A stretch of 64,000 nucleotides of DNA. Origin: Pseudomonadota bacterium. Lineage in GTDB: Bacteria > Pseudomonadota > Gammaproteobacteria > Xanthomonadales > SZUA-36. The stretch spans positions 1 through 64,000 of the forward strand of contig JADFVZ010000020.1 in assembly GCA_015222805.1 (NCBI GenBank), given 5' to 3'. Positions 8,362 to 18,343 of the stretch are shown here, one piece after another; position 1 is the first letter of the stretch, and the number at the start of each line of letters is the position of its first letter. Position numbers and translations under genes: made by a program. The notes beneath the pieces are model-generated. The model was given only the letters and a program-made list of their open reading frames with translations, was not told where the DNA came from and searched no databases.

Positions 8362-10398
8362 TTACTTAATCCGTTGTCCCGGAGTGGCCCCGCTGTCGGG
8401 ACTGAGGATATAGATCTCACTGCCGCCGGGCCCTGCTGCCAGTACCATGCCTTCGGAAAGGCCAAAGCGCATTTTTCGGGGTTTCAGGTTGGCAACCATG
8501 ATGGTTAAGCGGTCCACCAGTTCTTCAGGTTTGTAGGCGGCTTTGATGCCGGCAAAAACCTGGCGCTGCTGATTGCCGATGTCCAGCTTCAGGCACAGCA
8601 GTTTGTCTGCACCTTCGACTGTTTCGGCACTGATGATTTTTGCCACACGCAGGTCAAGGGCCATAAATTGATCGATGTTGATTTCATCAGCCAGGGGCTC
8701 AATTTCTGGCATATTTGATGTATCAATGCTGTTGGTTTCAGCGGTTACCTGAAGATTTTCTTTTGATGCCTCAACCATCGCGGCAATTTTATCAGGATCC
8801 ACCCGGGTCAATAATGGTTTAAAGGGGTTGATCTTATGTCCCAGCAAGGGCTGCTCAATAGCATACCAGTCGTTCACGGAAACCCCCAGGAACTCTGCTG
8901 CAAGTTCAGTGGTTGCAGGAATGACCGGTGACAACCAGGTGACCAGTACCCGGAACATATTCAGCCCCTGGGTACAGACAGCCTGGACTTCAGCTTCGCG
9001 GCCTTCTTCTTTGATCATCTGCCAGGGTTTGTGTTCATCGATATAGCGATTGGCATGATCCGCCATTGCCATAATCCGACGTACGGCACTCTGGAAATTG
9101 CGGCTTTCAAAGTCAGCTGCAATATTTTCACTTTCCTGAATAAATGTAGCGTATAAATCCTGGTCGGGCAGGCTGTCGGTCAGGCGGCCATCGAAACGCT
9201 TGTTAATAAAGCCGGCGGTTCGGCTGGCAATATTGACGACCTTGCCAACCAGGTCCGAGTTTACCCGCTGGGCGAAATCTTCCAGGTTGAGGTCGATATC
9301 AGCCAGGCCGTTACTAAGTTTGGCGGCAAAATAATAACGCAGGTAATCCGGGTTGAGGTGGTCCAGGTAAGTGCGTGCCTGGATAAATGTACCGCGTGAC
9401 TTGGACATTTTTGCCCCGTCAACGGTAAGGAATCCATGTGCATATACCGCTGTTGGCTTGCGCATGCCGGCACCGGATAGTTCTGCCGGCCAGAATAGGG
9501 TATGGAAGTAAACAATGTCTTTGCCGATGAAGTGATACAGCTCAGTTTTTGAGTCCGCGCCCCACCACTCATCAAAATCCAGGTCCTCACGGTCGCAAAG
9601 TTCACGGAAGCTGGAGGCATAACCCATCGGTGCGTCCACCCAGACATAGAAAAATTTACCCGGCGCATCCGGGATTTCAAAACCAAAATAGGGGGCATCC
9701 CGGGATATATCCCAGTCGCGCAAGCCATCTTCAAACCATTCTGCCAGTTTGTTTACAACTTCAGACTGCAGGGCCCCTGAGTTCAGCCATTCTTTAAGTT
9801 CGTCCTCAAAAGCTGCAAGTTTGAAAAAGTAGTGCTCGGATTCGCGCAGTACCGGACGGCTGCCGGATACTACTGAGCGGGGCTCAATCAGGTCAGTGGG
9901 GGCGTAGTGGGAGCCGCAGGATTCACAGTTGTCACCGTATTGATCCTCAGTGCCGCATTTCGGGCAGGTGCCGCGAATAAACCGGTCGGGCAGGAACATG
10001 CCTTCTTCTTCATCATAGAGCTGGGTGATAGTGCGGGTGCTGATATAGCCCGCATCTTTCAGCCGCCCATAAATATTTGCAACCATTTCACGGTTATAGT
10101 CGCTGTGGGTTGAGGAAAAATTATCATAGGACAGGTTAAAACCTTTAAAGTCCTGCTGATGCTCGTGGTTCATTTTTTCAATCAGTTCTTCTGCACTGAT
10201 ATTTTCTTGCTGCGCCCGCAACATAATAGGTGTGCCATGGGCATCGTCCGCCCAGGCGAACCAGACCTCATGCCCCCGGTTGCGTTGGAAGCGTGCCCAG
10301 ATGTCAGTCTGGATGAATTCGAGCATATGCCCCAGGTGTATGGAGCCATTGGCATAGGGCAGGGCACTGGTGACGAGTATTTTTCGTTGTTTTGTCAT
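8362..10398 (-). CDS. metG: Methionyl-tRNA synthetase
   Basis: A 678-residue class I aminoacyl-tRNA synthetase charging tRNA-Met. It has the HIGH-type motif HLGH (residue 22 region), a Cys4 zinc knuckle ([18 protein letters not shown]), the KMSKSRG loop, and a C-terminal EMAP/Trbp111 tRNA-binding domain ([11 protein letters not shown] ... [14 protein letters not shown]). This is the full-length long form typical of Gammaproteobacteria. It is divergent from apbC across a 196-bp gap. It leads the rnf-nth run on the minus strand. Confidence 0.98.
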   Translation of the reverse strand: MTKQRKILVTSALPYANGSIHLGHMLEFIQTDIWARFQRNRGHEVWFAWADDAHGTPIMLRAQQENISAEELIEKMNHEHQQDFKGFNLSYDNFSSTHSDYNREMVANIYGRLKDAGYISTRTITQLYDEEEGMFLPDRFIRGTCPKCGTEDQYGDNCESCGSHYAPTDLIEPRSVVSGSRPVLRESEHYFFKLAAFEDELKEWLNSGALQSEVVNKLAEWFEDGLRDWDISRDAPYFGFEIPDAPGKFFYVWVDAPMGYASSFRELCDREDLDFDEWWGADSKTELYHFIGKDIVYFHTLFWPAELSGAGMRKPTAVYAHGFLTVDGAKMSKSRGTFIQARTYLDHLNPDYLRYYFAAKLSNGLADIDLNLEDFAQRVNSDLVGKVVNIASRTAGFINKRFDGRLTDSLPDQDLYATFIQESENIAADFESRNFQSAVRRIMAMADHANRYIDEHKPWQMIKEEGREAEVQAVCTQGLNMFRVLVTWLSPVIPATTELAAEFLGVSVNDWYAIEQPLLGHKINPFKPLLTRVDPDKIAAMVEASKENLQVTAETNSIDTSNMPEIEPLADEINIDQFMALDLRVAKIISAETVEGADKLLCLKLDIGNQQRQVFAGIKAAYKPEELVDRLTIMVANLKPRKMRFGLSEGMVLAAGPGGSEIYILSPDSGATPGQRIK

Positions 10399-10417
10399 TT
10401 TGTTGTATTTGTTTCAG

Positions 10418-10433
10418 TTGACTTTGTTGTCAA
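10418..10433. promoter_or_regulatory. Inverted repeat upstream of metG
   Basis: TTGAC and GTCAA are separated by 6 bp, about 20-35 bp upstream of the metG start. The half-sites resemble FNR-family half-sites, but the spacer is 6 rather than 4, so a classic FNR box is not claimed. It could be an operator or chance. Confidence 0.2.
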
Positions 10434-10594
10434 TAGTATAGGCAATCAGGAATTATCGCATGGACTCCCTGTGGCATAAACATCTAAGTGCCAGTATACG
10501 GATAAAAATATCAATAAATAATTGCTGAAAATGCAGTATTCACGAGGTTGAATCGCTACAATAGCAGCCTGGATTTTTTAATAACAGGATTTCT

Positions 10595-11698
10595 ATGCCT
10601 AGCGAACTGAATCAGAAAGTCGAAACTGCCCTTGCCAGCCTGATTGACCCCAATACCGGCAAAGGCCTGTATGCTTCAGGGTTTATTCACAGTGTCACCG
10701 ATACGGCTGCCGGGCCGGAGTTGAAGGTTCGCTTTGGTTATCCTTTAGCTGAAAGCCCACTTGCCAATTGGCGTGCACTGATTGAAACCGCACTGGCTGC
10801 CGATGCATCGCTGGCAGGCACAATTGTCAGTCTCGACTGGAAAGTTGCTGTTCACAGCGTCCAGGGGGAGCTAAAACCACTGGATTCGATCCGTAATATT
10901 GTAGTCATTGCGTCTGGCAAAGGCGGGGTGGGTAAATCTACAACCGCGGTCAACCTGGCTGTAGCCCTGCAGCAACAGGGTGCAAAGGTCGGCTTGCTGG
11001 ATGCCGATATTTATGGTCCTTCGCTGCCGCGCATGCTGGGGTTGGGCGGCAAACCTGAAGTTAGTGAGGAAAAACAATTTATTCCCAAGATGGCCGGGGG
11101 TATTCCGGTGATGTCAATGGGCTTCCTGGTAGATGAGGAAACCCCGATGATCTGGCGCGGCCCCATGGTCACTTCCGCACTGCAGCAATTGCTGAATGAC
11201 ACTAACTGGACAGGCGGAAACGGTGCCCTGGATTACCTGATCATTGATATGCCTCCGGGTACCGGTGATATCCAGTTAACTCTGTCGCAGAAAATACCGG
11301 TGGCCGGTGCTGTTATTGTTACCACACCACAGGATATTGCGCTGCTGGATGCACGCAAAGGCCTGGAGATGTTCCGTCAGGTAAATGTGCCGGTAATGGG
11401 TGTCATTGAAAACATGAGCCTGCATATCTGCTCCAACTGCGGACATGAAGAAGCCATATTCGGTAGTGGTGGTGGTGAGAAAATGGCGCAGGCCACAGGC
11501 TTGCCGTTGCTCGGCCAACTGCCACTGGACCTCAGTATCCGTGAATTGTCAGATGCCGGTAAATCGGTAGTCAGGACGGACCCCGGGGGCGCAGTTGCGC
11601 AAGCATACACACGCGCTGCCCTCCGCGCCGTAGCTGAACTTTCACAACAGGGTCGAAACCGTTCGGCCGGGTTACCTGAATTTGTCGTACAAAGCTAA
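10595..11698 (+). CDS. apbC: Iron-sulfur cluster carrier ATPase ApbC/Mrp (NBP35 family)
   Basis: A 367-residue P-loop ATPase that carries and transfers Fe-S clusters. It has an N-terminal DUF59/MIP18-like domain (residues 1-95), the deviant Walker A GKGGVGKST (near residue 107), the family motif IDMPPGTGD, and a CxxC (ICSNCGH) in the last third that binds the bridging cluster. The ATG at 10595 follows an AACAGGAT stretch. dcd follows 23 bp later. Fe-S assembly is relevant to the many Fe-S proteins encoded nearby (Rnf, Nth, the Mbx-like complex), although that is only context. Confidence 0.95.
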   Translation: MPSELNQKVETALASLIDPNTGKGLYASGFIHSVTDTAAGPELKVRFGYPLAESPLANWRALIETALAADASLAGTIVSLDWKVAVHSVQGELKPLDSIRNIVVIASGKGGVGKSTTAVNLAVALQQQGAKVGLLDADIYGPSLPRMLGLGGKPEVSEEKQFIPKMAGGIPVMSMGFLVDEETPMIWRGPMVTSALQQLLNDTNWTGGNGALDYLIIDMPPGTGDIQLTLSQKIPVAGAVIVTTPQDIALLDARKGLEMFRQVNVPVMGVIENMSLHICSNCGHEEAIFGSGGGEKMAQATGLPLLGQLPLDLSIRELSDAGKSVVRTDPGGAVAQAYTRAALRAVAELSQQGRNRSAGLPEFVVQS

Positions 11699-11721
11699 AT
11701 AATAATTAACAGGAAAAGAGT

Positions 11722-12291
11722 ATGAGTATTAAATCTGATCGCTGGATCCGTGAAATGTCGAAAAACCAGGCGATGATTGAGCCTTTCGAGGAAGGTCAGG
11801 TGCGTAAAACAGCTGATGGCGGCAAGGTGATTTCATACGGTGTTTCCAGTTACGGCTATGACGTTCGCTGTGCCGATGAATTCAAGATTTTTACTAATAT
11901 TAATTCAGCCATGGTAGACCCGAAGGCTTTTGATGAACGCAGCTTTGTTGATGTGAAGTCTGATGTCTGTATTATTCCGCCCAATTCATTCTGCCTGGCA
12001 CGCACGGTTGAATATTTTCGTATACCACGGCAGGTTTTAACCATCTGCCTGGGCAAGTCTACCTATGCGCGTTGCGGGATCATTGTTAATGTCACTCCGC
12101 TGGAACCTGAGTGGGAGGGGCATGTGACCCTCGAGTTTTCCAACACCAGTCCGTTGCCGGCTAAAATTTATGCGAATGAAGGGGTGGCTCAGTTCCTGTT
12201 TTTTGAAGGGGATGAAGAATGCGAAGTGTCTTATGCCGACCGCGCAGGCAAATATATGCACCAACGGGGTGTGACTCTGCCTACGGCTTAA
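11722..12291 (+). CDS. dcd: dCTP deaminase
   Basis: A 189-residue homotrimeric enzyme converting dCTP to dUTP for thymidylate synthesis. The N-terminal [11 protein letters not shown], the central [24 protein letters not shown] (active-site Glu) and the C-terminal [12 protein letters not shown] are family hallmarks. The length is as in E. coli. A strong AGGAAAAGAG ribosome-binding site precedes the ATG. Co-orientation with apbC at 23 bp suggests one operon. It converges on the DegS-like gene with about 20 bp between them. Confidence 0.97.
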   Translation: MSIKSDRWIREMSKNQAMIEPFEEGQVRKTADGGKVISYGVSSYGYDVRCADEFKIFTNINSAMVDPKAFDERSFVDVKSDVCIIPPNSFCLARTVEYFRIPRQVLTICLGKSTYARCGIIVNVTPLEPEWEGHVTLEFSNTSPLPAKIYANEGVAQFLFFEGDEECEVSYADRAGKYMHQRGVTLPTA

Positions 12292-12312
12292 AATTAATCC
12301 TTTAGTCCTGAA

Positions 12313-13440
12313 TTATCGCGGCGGTGGTTGCTGCACCAGCTTAGCCCGGGTGGTAAATACCCTGTCATTTCGAGAGGCCTCCAGTTCAACAACGGTTCCT
12401 GGCGATGTTTGTGCGATTTCAAGCAGGAATTGCCGCCAATTACTAACAGCTTTGCCGTTGGCGCTTAGCAGGATATCACCCTGGCGCAGGCCTGCCAGCC
12501 ATGCAGGGCCATCCATTACTACCTGTGAGAACATAATGCCATTTGGTCTGGCTTCGGAGCCATCGATCAGCCGGCCCAGGGGCAGGGCACTAAACTCGGC
12601 ACCCAACCAGCCGCGACGTACATCACCGTAGTCAATAATCTGCTCCATCACCGATTTAACCAGGTCAAAGGGAATGGCAAAACCGATCGACTGGGCACCG
12701 GTATTACGCGACAACGAAGCGGTATTAATACCTACAATTTCACCTTTGGCATTAATCAGCGCGCCACCACTGTTCCCGGTGTTTATCGCCGCATCGGTTT
12801 GAATGAAATCCTGTAACAAAGGCCCTCTGATCTGGTCGCGCCCGAGTGCGGAGATGATTCCCTGGGTGACTGAGTGGCTCAGGCCTTCAGCGTTACCGAT
12901 GGCCAGTACGATGTCGCCGACACGCAGCGAGCCCGGTTCTACCGGGGCTGCTACGGGAAGATCTGACAAGTCCACTTTTAAAACTGCAAGGTCGGTATCG
13001 ATATCTTCACCCACGATGGTAGGTTCGGCAATTCGGCCGTCCCACAGGGCAACCCGAATATCCGTACTGTTGCGGATGACATGATAATTGGTGACAATAT
13101 AACCGTCAGTACTGACAATTACCCCGGAGCCCAGACCCTGTACTTCCTGGGAAACAGAGTGCCTGCCGGTAAATCGCTGCTGCAGGGGGGTTAACTGCCT
13201 GGAAACCAGCGTCCTGGTATAGATACTGACCACCGAAGGTGCGGCAAGGTTAACTGCATCGGCGTAGCTGTAGACCATGCCGGTATTGGCAGCTGCCTGT
13301 GTCGCTTGTGTATTTGGCGGTAGCTGGTTTTGTGCCGGTATCAGTTTAAGAATCACAAATGCAATGGCCAGCCCGGCGATAACCGACTTTATCAGCAACA
13401 ACAGTACATCAGAAAGTTTTTTCAAAAGCCCTATTCCCAA
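12313..13440 (-). CDS. degS: DegS/AlgW-type periplasmic serine protease
   Basis: A 375-residue trypsin-like protease with an N-terminal membrane anchor (about residues 15-30). The catalytic triad is His in NYHVIRNST, Asp in DIDTDLAVL and Ser in GNSGGALIN. There is a single C-terminal PDZ domain (residues 280-370). One PDZ plus an anchor is the DegS/AlgW layout rather than DegP. In this family the protease senses misfolded outer-membrane proteins and cleaves the anti-sigma factor RseA/MucA. It is transcribed divergently from the cytochrome b561 gene. Confidence 0.9.
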   Translation of the reverse strand: MGIGLLKKLSDVLLLLIKSVIAGLAIAFVILKLIPAQNQLPPNTQATQAAANTGMVYSYADAVNLAAPSVVSIYTRTLVSRQLTPLQQRFTGRHSVSQEVQGLGSGVIVSTDGYIVTNYHVIRNSTDIRVALWDGRIAEPTIVGEDIDTDLAVLKVDLSDLPVAAPVEPGSLRVGDIVLAIGNAEGLSHSVTQGIISALGRDQIRGPLLQDFIQTDAAINTGNSGGALINAKGEIVGINTASLSRNTGAQSIGFAIPFDLVKSVMEQIIDYGDVRRGWLGAEFSALPLGRLIDGSEARPNGIMFSQVVMDGPAWLAGLRQGDILLSANGKAVSNWRQFLLEIAQTSPGTVVELEASRNDRVFTTRAKLVQQPPPR

Positions 13441-13540
13441 TAGACACTGATATAAATCATGGTCCGCTTCAAATAATATAACTATTATATATAAATTGGG
13501 ATTTAAATCCCCGAATTTACCTTTGTAGCGGAGAATGACG

Positions 13541-14269
13541 ATGAACGAACGGCCACTTCAAGAACATGCGGTATGGCCTGCGGCCGTACGCTGGTTCCAC
13601 TGGATAAATTTCATCTGTATTTTGGGCCTGTTCGCAATGGGCCTGATTATGCTGAACAAATCCGGGCTCGGCATTACCAGTATGGAGGCAAAAATAAACC
13701 TGAAAGTTGTACATGTCCTGTTTGGTTATGTGTTTGTTGCCAACCTGCTCTTGCGGACTGTACTTGGCTTTGTCGGGCCGGCGGCCATGCGCTGGTCAAG
13801 AGTTTTTCCCGGACGTGGTTTTGGGGCAGAACTGAAGCGCTTTAAAGCAGTAGAAGCTGCCGGCAGGGGCAATGCCTGGCTGGGGCATAACCCGAAAGCC
13901 AAAATGGCGTTAACCCTGATCTACCTGTTGCTTTTTACCATGGCAGTTACGGGGTTGGTGCGTGCCGGAACTGATATTTACTATCCTCCATTCGGTGCTT
14001 ATGTAGCCAGCCAGGTTGCGGCTGAAGGGGTCGATCCGGCGACCCTGCTGCCCTATGACAAGAGTGCTGTAGATGCCGCGAAATATAAAGCCATGGGTGA
14101 GTTCAAGCATAACTGGGGCACGGTACATATTTATTCTTCCTATACGCTTGCTGCACTCATTATCCTGCATATTTTCAGCGTTGTGCTTGTCGAGGTACGC
14201 CACCGGGGAAGCCTGATTTCATCTATTTTTTCCGGGAAAAAGATATTCTCAGGCCCTAAGGAAGAATAA
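13541..14269 (+). CDS. Cytochrome b561 / hydrogenase b-type cytochrome family protein
   Basis: A di-heme type membrane cytochrome of about 242 residues. It has four main hydrophobic segments and histidines in WFHWINF, VHVLFGY and the C-terminal pair VHIYSS/ILHIFSVV. It would move electrons between quinone and a periplasmic or membrane partner, and no dedicated partner gene is adjacent. ATG 13541 is chosen over 13535 because GGAG at 13530-13533 gives a 7-nt spacing to 13541. It lies just upstream of petABC in the same direction but is separated by 178 bp with its own promoter candidate. Confidence 0.8.
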   Translation: MNERPLQEHAVWPAAVRWFHWINFICILGLFAMGLIMLNKSGLGITSMEAKINLKVVHVLFGYVFVANLLLRTVLGFVGPAAMRWSRVFPGRGFGAELKRFKAVEAAGRGNAWLGHNPKAKMALTLIYLLLFTMAVTGLVRAGTDIYYPPFGAYVASQVAAEGVDPATLLPYDKSAVDAAKYKAMGEFKHNWGTVHIYSSYTLAALIILHIFSVVLVEVRHRGSLISSIFSGKKIFSGPKEE

Positions 14270-14314
14270 TTACCCGATATGCACTTGAATCGCTCTTTAA
14301 TTGTCGTAGAACAA

Positions 14315-14344
14315 TTGTCGGCAAGGGGTGGTTTCGAGTAGAAT
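14315..14344 (+). promoter_or_regulatory. Candidate sigma-70 promoter for petABC
   Basis: TTGTCG (14315-14320) and TAGAAT (14339-14344) are separated by 18 bp, about 100 bp upstream of petA. This is a reasonable but unproven -35/-10 pair. Confidence 0.4.
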
Positions 14345-14447
14345 AAACAGTTGGGTTATGTTGTTTATAAAGCCTGTTTCAGGCCAATAAAATATTAAAT
14401 CATCGAACCAGTAGGCCAGCATAGGCCTGCAAGATTGGGAGAAAGTC

Positions 14448-15059
14448 ATGTCAAGTGACGATAAGAATCACCAGCAGGGGGCCGATATGGGCCGTCGGCG
14501 GATGTTGATCGGGGCAACCAGTGCCCTGGGCGCGGTAGGCGTTGGCTTTGTTGCCGTACCGTTTTTGAAATCCTGGATGCCCAGCGCCAGGGCGAAAGCC
14601 GTTGGTGCACCGGTTGAAGTTGACCTGCGAACAGTCAAGCCTGACCAGATTATAAAAGTAATGTGGCGTGGGCAGACTATCGGCATTATGAACCGCAGTA
14701 AGAAATTACTGGACAGGATTGGTGGTCACGATGAGCAGTTGAGTGATCCGGGTTCGGCCGTTATCGATCAGCAACCTGAATTTGCAGTTAACGAATTCCG
14801 CTCAATGAAGCCGGAATGGCTGGTGCTGAATATGCATTGTACCCATCTTGGCTGTATCCCACAGGTGTTGCCAGAGCCCGGGGCTTATGCCTGGGAAGCA
14901 GATTGGCCCGGTGGTTTCTTCTGCCCCTGCCATAAATCCAAGTTTGATTTGTCCGGTCGTGTGTTTAAAGGCGTTCCGGCACCAACCAACCTGATTATTC
15001 CTCCTTATAGCTTTCTTGACAATAACACACTGATTATCGGTGTGAGTGGAGCAGCGTAA
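14448..15059 (+). CDS. petA: Cytochrome bc1 Rieske iron-sulfur subunit
   Basis: A 203-residue subunit carrying the high-potential [2Fe-2S] cluster that oxidises ubiquinol. The N-terminal twin-arginine stretch (GRRRMLIGATSALG) followed by a hydrophobic segment indicates Tat export with a retained anchor. The Rieske ligands are C-T-H-L-G-C (residues around 128) and C-P-C-H (around 162), followed by KSKFDLSGRVFKG. GGGAGAAAG precedes the ATG. The stop overlaps the petB start (TAATG at 15057-15061). Confidence 0.97.
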   Translation: MSSDDKNHQQGADMGRRRMLIGATSALGAVGVGFVAVPFLKSWMPSARAKAVGAPVEVDLRTVKPDQIIKVMWRGQTIGIMNRSKKLLDRIGGHDEQLSDPGSAVIDQQPEFAVNEFRSMKPEWLVLNMHCTHLGCIPQVLPEPGAYAWEADWPGGFFCPCHKSKFDLSGRVFKGVPAPTNLIIPPYSFLDNNTLIIGVSGAA

Positions 15060-16303
15060 TGGCAAAGCCGGCAAGTAATTTAAAAAAACGCGGTGTCGAA
15101 CTATTCAACTGGTTTGATAAACGCCTGCCCATCAGCGATTTCTGGGAAGCCCACCTGGCAGGATACTACGCACCCAAGAATTTCAATTTCTGGTATTTCT
15201 TCGGTTCACTGGCAATGCTGGTGCTGGTGATCCAGATAGTAACCGGTATTTTCCTGACCATGCACTACAAACCCTCAGCTGAGGATGCTTTCGCATCAGT
15301 TGAGTACATCATGCGTGATGTTGAATGGGGCTGGTTGATTCGCTATATGCATACCACTGGTGCCTCACTCTTTTTTGTGGTGGTTTACCTGCATATGTTC
15401 AGGGGCCTGATGTACGGGTCTTACCGTAAGCCGCGTGAACTCATCTGGATTTTCGGGATGATTATTTATGTGCTGCTGATGGCTGAAGCCTTTATGGGTT
15501 ATATCCTGCCCTGGGGCCAGATGTCTTATTGGGGTGCACAGGTTATCGTCTCACTGTTTGGTGCTGTTCCAAAATTCGGCGGTTTGATTACCGAATGGAT
15601 TCGTGGTGATTACTTTATCGCCGATGCCACCTTGAACCGTTTCTTCGCCCTGCATGTAATCGCAGTGCCCATCATGCTGTTGCTGCTGGTGGTGCTCCAC
15701 CTGAGTGCGCTGCACCAGGTAGGCTCAAACAATCCTGACGGGATTGAAATCAAGGAACATAAAGGCAAGGATGGCAAACCGCTGGATGGCATCCCGTTCC
15801 ATCCTTATTACACGGTTAAGGATATTTTTGGTGTAGGCGTATTCCTGTTTATTTTCGCCTTTATTATTTTCTTCTCCCCGGACCTGGGTGGCCTGTTCCT
15901 GGAGCATGATAATTTTGTTCCGGCCGATTCGATGGTGACCCCTATACATATCAAACCATCCTGGTATTTCACCCCGTTCTACGCTATTTTGCGGGCAGTT
16001 CCCGACAAGCTGGCGGGTGTGATTACCATGTTTTCAGCAATTATTATGCTGTTCCTGCTGCCCTGGCTGGACCGCTCGCCGGTTAAGTCTATCCGTTATC
16101 GTGGCTGGATCACGAAATTCCTGATCATCCTGTTCGCGGCTGCATTTATTCGCCTCGGCATGCTGGGATTGGGTGAAGGCACGATTGCTGAGACCATCGA
16201 GTCACGGATATGGACTTTCATCTACTTCGCTTTCTTCGCTTTGTTGTGGTTCTTCAGTAAACATGAGAAGACCAAACCTGTGCCAGAGAGGGTAACCAAA
16301 TGA
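15059..16303 (+). CDS. petB: Cytochrome bc1 cytochrome b subunit
   Basis: A 414-residue polytopic subunit holding hemes bL and bH and the Qo/Qi quinone sites. Typical landmarks are the N-terminal GSLAMLVLVIQIVTGIFL helix, MHTTGASLFFVVVYLHMFRG, AFMGYILPWGQMSYWGAQV, and the Qo-site PEWY equivalent, written here as KPSWYFTPFYAI. The C-terminal four-helix part is present, so this is the full bacterial fused form. It overlaps petA by one base and petC by 4 nt. Confidence 0.97.
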   Translation: MAKPASNLKKRGVELFNWFDKRLPISDFWEAHLAGYYAPKNFNFWYFFGSLAMLVLVIQIVTGIFLTMHYKPSAEDAFASVEYIMRDVEWGWLIRYMHTTGASLFFVVVYLHMFRGLMYGSYRKPRELIWIFGMIIYVLLMAEAFMGYILPWGQMSYWGAQVIVSLFGAVPKFGGLITEWIRGDYFIADATLNRFFALHVIAVPIMLLLLVVLHLSALHQVGSNNPDGIEIKEHKGKDGKPLDGIPFHPYYTVKDIFGVGVFLFIFAFIIFFSPDLGGLFLEHDNFVPADSMVTPIHIKPSWYFTPFYAILRAVPDKLAGVITMFSAIIMLFLLPWLDRSPVKSIRYRGWITKFLIILFAAAFIRLGMLGLGEGTIAETIESRIWTFIYFAFFALLWFFSKHEKTKPVPERVTK

Positions 16304-17046
16304 CTCGTTTAATTAAGAATAATGTATTGTTTGCTGCATTACTGATGCTGTTTTCTGCAACTGTTGCCGCATCAGGTGGCGGTGGTCTAAAGCAGGTCAA
16401 TGTAAACGTCCAGGATACCGGGGCGTTACAGCGCGGTGCGGTGGAGTTTGTGAACAACTGCCTGAGCTGCCATGCAGCAGCCTATATGCGATATAGCCGC
16501 CTGGGTCAGGATCTTGGCCTTAGCGATGACCAGGTCCGGGAAAGCTTCCTTCCGGCGAATGCAAAAATCGGTGACACGATGACCGTCAGCATGAGTGATG
16601 ATGAAGCGAAAGCATGGTTTGGCAATAAGGCGCCTGATCTCTCGGTAATCGGTCGTGCCCGCGGGGCTAACTGGCTCTACGCTTATCTGACTTCTTTCTA
16701 CCAGGATGATAGCGGTCAGTGGAATAACACGGTATTCCCGGATGTGGCTATGCCGCATGTGTTATGGAACCTGCAGGGTATCCAGAAAGCGGTATACCAT
16801 GAAGAAGATGATGGCTACGGTGGGGTACATAATGTATTCAGCCATTTTGAAATGACCAGCCCGGGTACCCAGTCGGTTGAAGAGTATGAGCAAACAGTTC
16901 ATGACCTTGTGACTTACCTGGTCTATATGGGTGAGCCTGCAAGAATCCAGCGCGAATCAATTGGTGTCTGGGTTTTGCTATTCCTGGTCTTATTCACCTT
17001 TGTGGCCTACCTGCTCAAAGTCGAATACTGGAAAGATATTCATTAA
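16300..17046 (+). CDS. petC: Cytochrome bc1 cytochrome c1 subunit
   Basis: A 248-residue c-type cytochrome with an N-terminal signal peptide (cleavage near VAASGG). One heme-binding CLSCH lies at residues 54-58, a likely axial Met in FPDVAMPHVLW, and a C-terminal membrane anchor at about residues 222-240. It passes electrons from the Rieske centre to a soluble cytochrome or oxidase. Its start overlaps petB by 4 nt. sspA follows, the usual order in Gammaproteobacteria. Confidence 0.96.
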   Translation: MTRLIKNNVLFAALLMLFSATVAASGGGGLKQVNVNVQDTGALQRGAVEFVNNCLSCHAAAYMRYSRLGQDLGLSDDQVRESFLPANAKIGDTMTVSMSDDEAKAWFGNKAPDLSVIGRARGANWLYAYLTSFYQDDSGQWNNTVFPDVAMPHVLWNLQGIQKAVYHEEDDGYGGVHNVFSHFEMTSPGTQSVEEYEQTVHDLVTYLVYMGEPARIQRESIGVWVLLFLVLFTFVAYLLKVEYWKDIH

Positions 17047-17106
17047 GTCAATTTTAGACAGGTTAGCCAGACAGTATTACGCTGTGTTATTCTACACAGC
17101 TATCAA

Positions 17107-17131
17107 GAGGGCGCGGCGTAGCTGTGCCCTC
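17107..17131 (+). terminator. Hairpin between petC and sspA
   Basis: GAGGGC (17107-17112) pairs with GCCCTC (17126-17131), followed by GAATTTTATC. It may be a weak terminator or a leader structure in front of sspA. The T-run is short. Confidence 0.35.
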
Positions 17132-17159
17132 GAATTTTATCAATCGGGAGAATTGCTCC

Positions 17160-17771
17160 ATGACCACCCTTTATACCACTCCAGCGGGCCTCGATAGCCA
17201 CCGGGTACGCTATGTAATGTCAAAAAAAGGAATCAGTGTCAATATCATTGATGTTGAAATTGATTTTGACCAGGCTGCGGATCTTCCCGAACTCAACCCC
17301 TACAACGAAACCCCGACACTGGAAGATCGTGACCTGGTGTTATACGGTGCCCGGGTTATTACCGAATACCTGGATGAGCGTTACCCGCATCCGCCATTAA
17401 TGCCGGTTGATCCGGTATCACGTGCGCGCCTGCGCCTGGTGCATTATCGGGTGATGCGTGACTGGTACACTTTGGCTCGTCAGATCGAAACTGCGGGTCA
17501 GAAAAAAGCCGACCAGGCACGTAAACAGTTGCGCGAAGCTTTGATTGCTGCCAATGAGTTGTTTGCCATTCATCCCTACCTGATGCATTCCGAACTCAGT
17601 CTGATTGACTGTGCCGTTGTGCCTTTATTATGGCGCCTGCCTTTCTACCGTATTGATCTGGGTAATAAAGCGCCGGATGTCGAGGCTTACATGGAAACGA
17701 TGTTTAATCGAGAATCTTTCCGTGCCAGCCTGACTGAAACTGAGCTGGAAATGCACGGTATCATCACCTAA
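17160..17771 (+). CDS. sspA: Stringent starvation protein A
   Basis: A 203-residue GST-fold protein that binds RNA polymerase. It has an N-terminal thioredoxin-like domain (residues 1-75) and an all-helical C-terminal domain. The typical N-terminus MTTLYTTPAG fixes the start at 17160. GGGAG at 17145-17149 provides the ribosome-binding site, while an in-frame ATG 12 codons earlier has none. HPYLMHSELSLIDCAVVPLLWR is a family-like segment. Its position between petABC and sspB supports the name. Confidence 0.93.
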   Translation: MTTLYTTPAGLDSHRVRYVMSKKGISVNIIDVEIDFDQAADLPELNPYNETPTLEDRDLVLYGARVITEYLDERYPHPPLMPVDPVSRARLRLVHYRVMRDWYTLARQIETAGQKKADQARKQLREALIAANELFAIHPYLMHSELSLIDCAVVPLLWRLPFYRIDLGNKAPDVEAYMETMFNRESFRASLTETELEMHGIIT

Positions 17772-17781
17772 AAAGTTTGAT

Positions 17782-17805
17782 CATGGCCTGGATATCCAGG
17801 CCATG
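17782..17805 (+). terminator. Perfect palindrome between sspA and sspB
   Basis: The 24-bp sequence 17782-17805 is a perfect inverted repeat (CATGGCCTGGAT then its complement). It is followed by CAATGATTAATTTTC. It probably acts as a partial terminator or transcript-end stabiliser that reduces read-through from sspA into sspB. The T-tract is weak. Confidence 0.5.
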
Positions 17806-17841
17806 CAATGATTAATTTTCAGGCTGAATACCCCGTTTGAT

Positions 17842-18249
17842 ATGTCAAAAACAGTTGAAATGACGCCTAATCGACCTTACCTGCTGCGTGCATTGCATCA
17901 GTGGATCGTTGATAATGGCATGACCCCGCATTTGCTGATCGATGCCGAAGCAGAGGGCGTTGATGTCCCTGCACAAGTTATCCAGAACGGTAAAGTAATC
18001 CTTAATGTTTCTCCAGGTGCAGTCCAGGGACTGGATCTTGGTAACGAATGGATCCTGATGGATGCGCGCTTTTCGGGTACCGCCCATCAGCTATCAATCC
18101 CTGTTTCTGCTGTTATTGCTGTATATGCGCGTGAAAATGGTCAGGGTATGATGTTTGCTGAAGAAGCAGACGAACTTCATTCCCCAGACCCTGATGATAC
18201 CAATACCCCCAAAAAGCCTGGCCCAGCCCATCTTAAGGTTGTGAAGTAA
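17842..18249 (+). CDS. sspB: ClpXP protease specificity-enhancing factor SspB
   Basis: A 135-residue adaptor that delivers ssrA-tagged proteins to ClpXP. The N-terminal domain (TPNRPYLLRALHQWIVDN, PAQVIQNGKVILNVSPGAV) forms the dimeric tag-binding module. A flexible acidic/Pro linker leads to the C-terminal ClpX-docking tail ending HLKVVK. The order sspA-sspB is standard. Confidence 0.95.
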   Translation: MSKTVEMTPNRPYLLRALHQWIVDNGMTPHLLIDAEAEGVDVPAQVIQNGKVILNVSPGAVQGLDLGNEWILMDARFSGTAHQLSIPVSAVIAVYARENGQGMMFAEEADELHSPDPDDTNTPKKPGPAHLKVVK

Positions 18250-18343
18250 GTATTCTGTCACCTCGCTAAACCCACTATTATGGAGCTGTCCAGACTTGTC
18301 AGGCAAAATGATTCACAAGTGGGATTCATAAGTGGGATTTAAA

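Noticed and set aside
9261..9734. 157-codon frame inside metG
   Set aside because: It lies in an alternative frame of the intact metG gene, with no ribosome-binding site or recognisable domain.
10418..10433. TTGAC-N6-GTCAA as an FNR box for metG-rnf
   Set aside because: The spacer is 6 bp instead of 4 and no well-placed -10 fits, so it is listed only as a weak inverted repeat.
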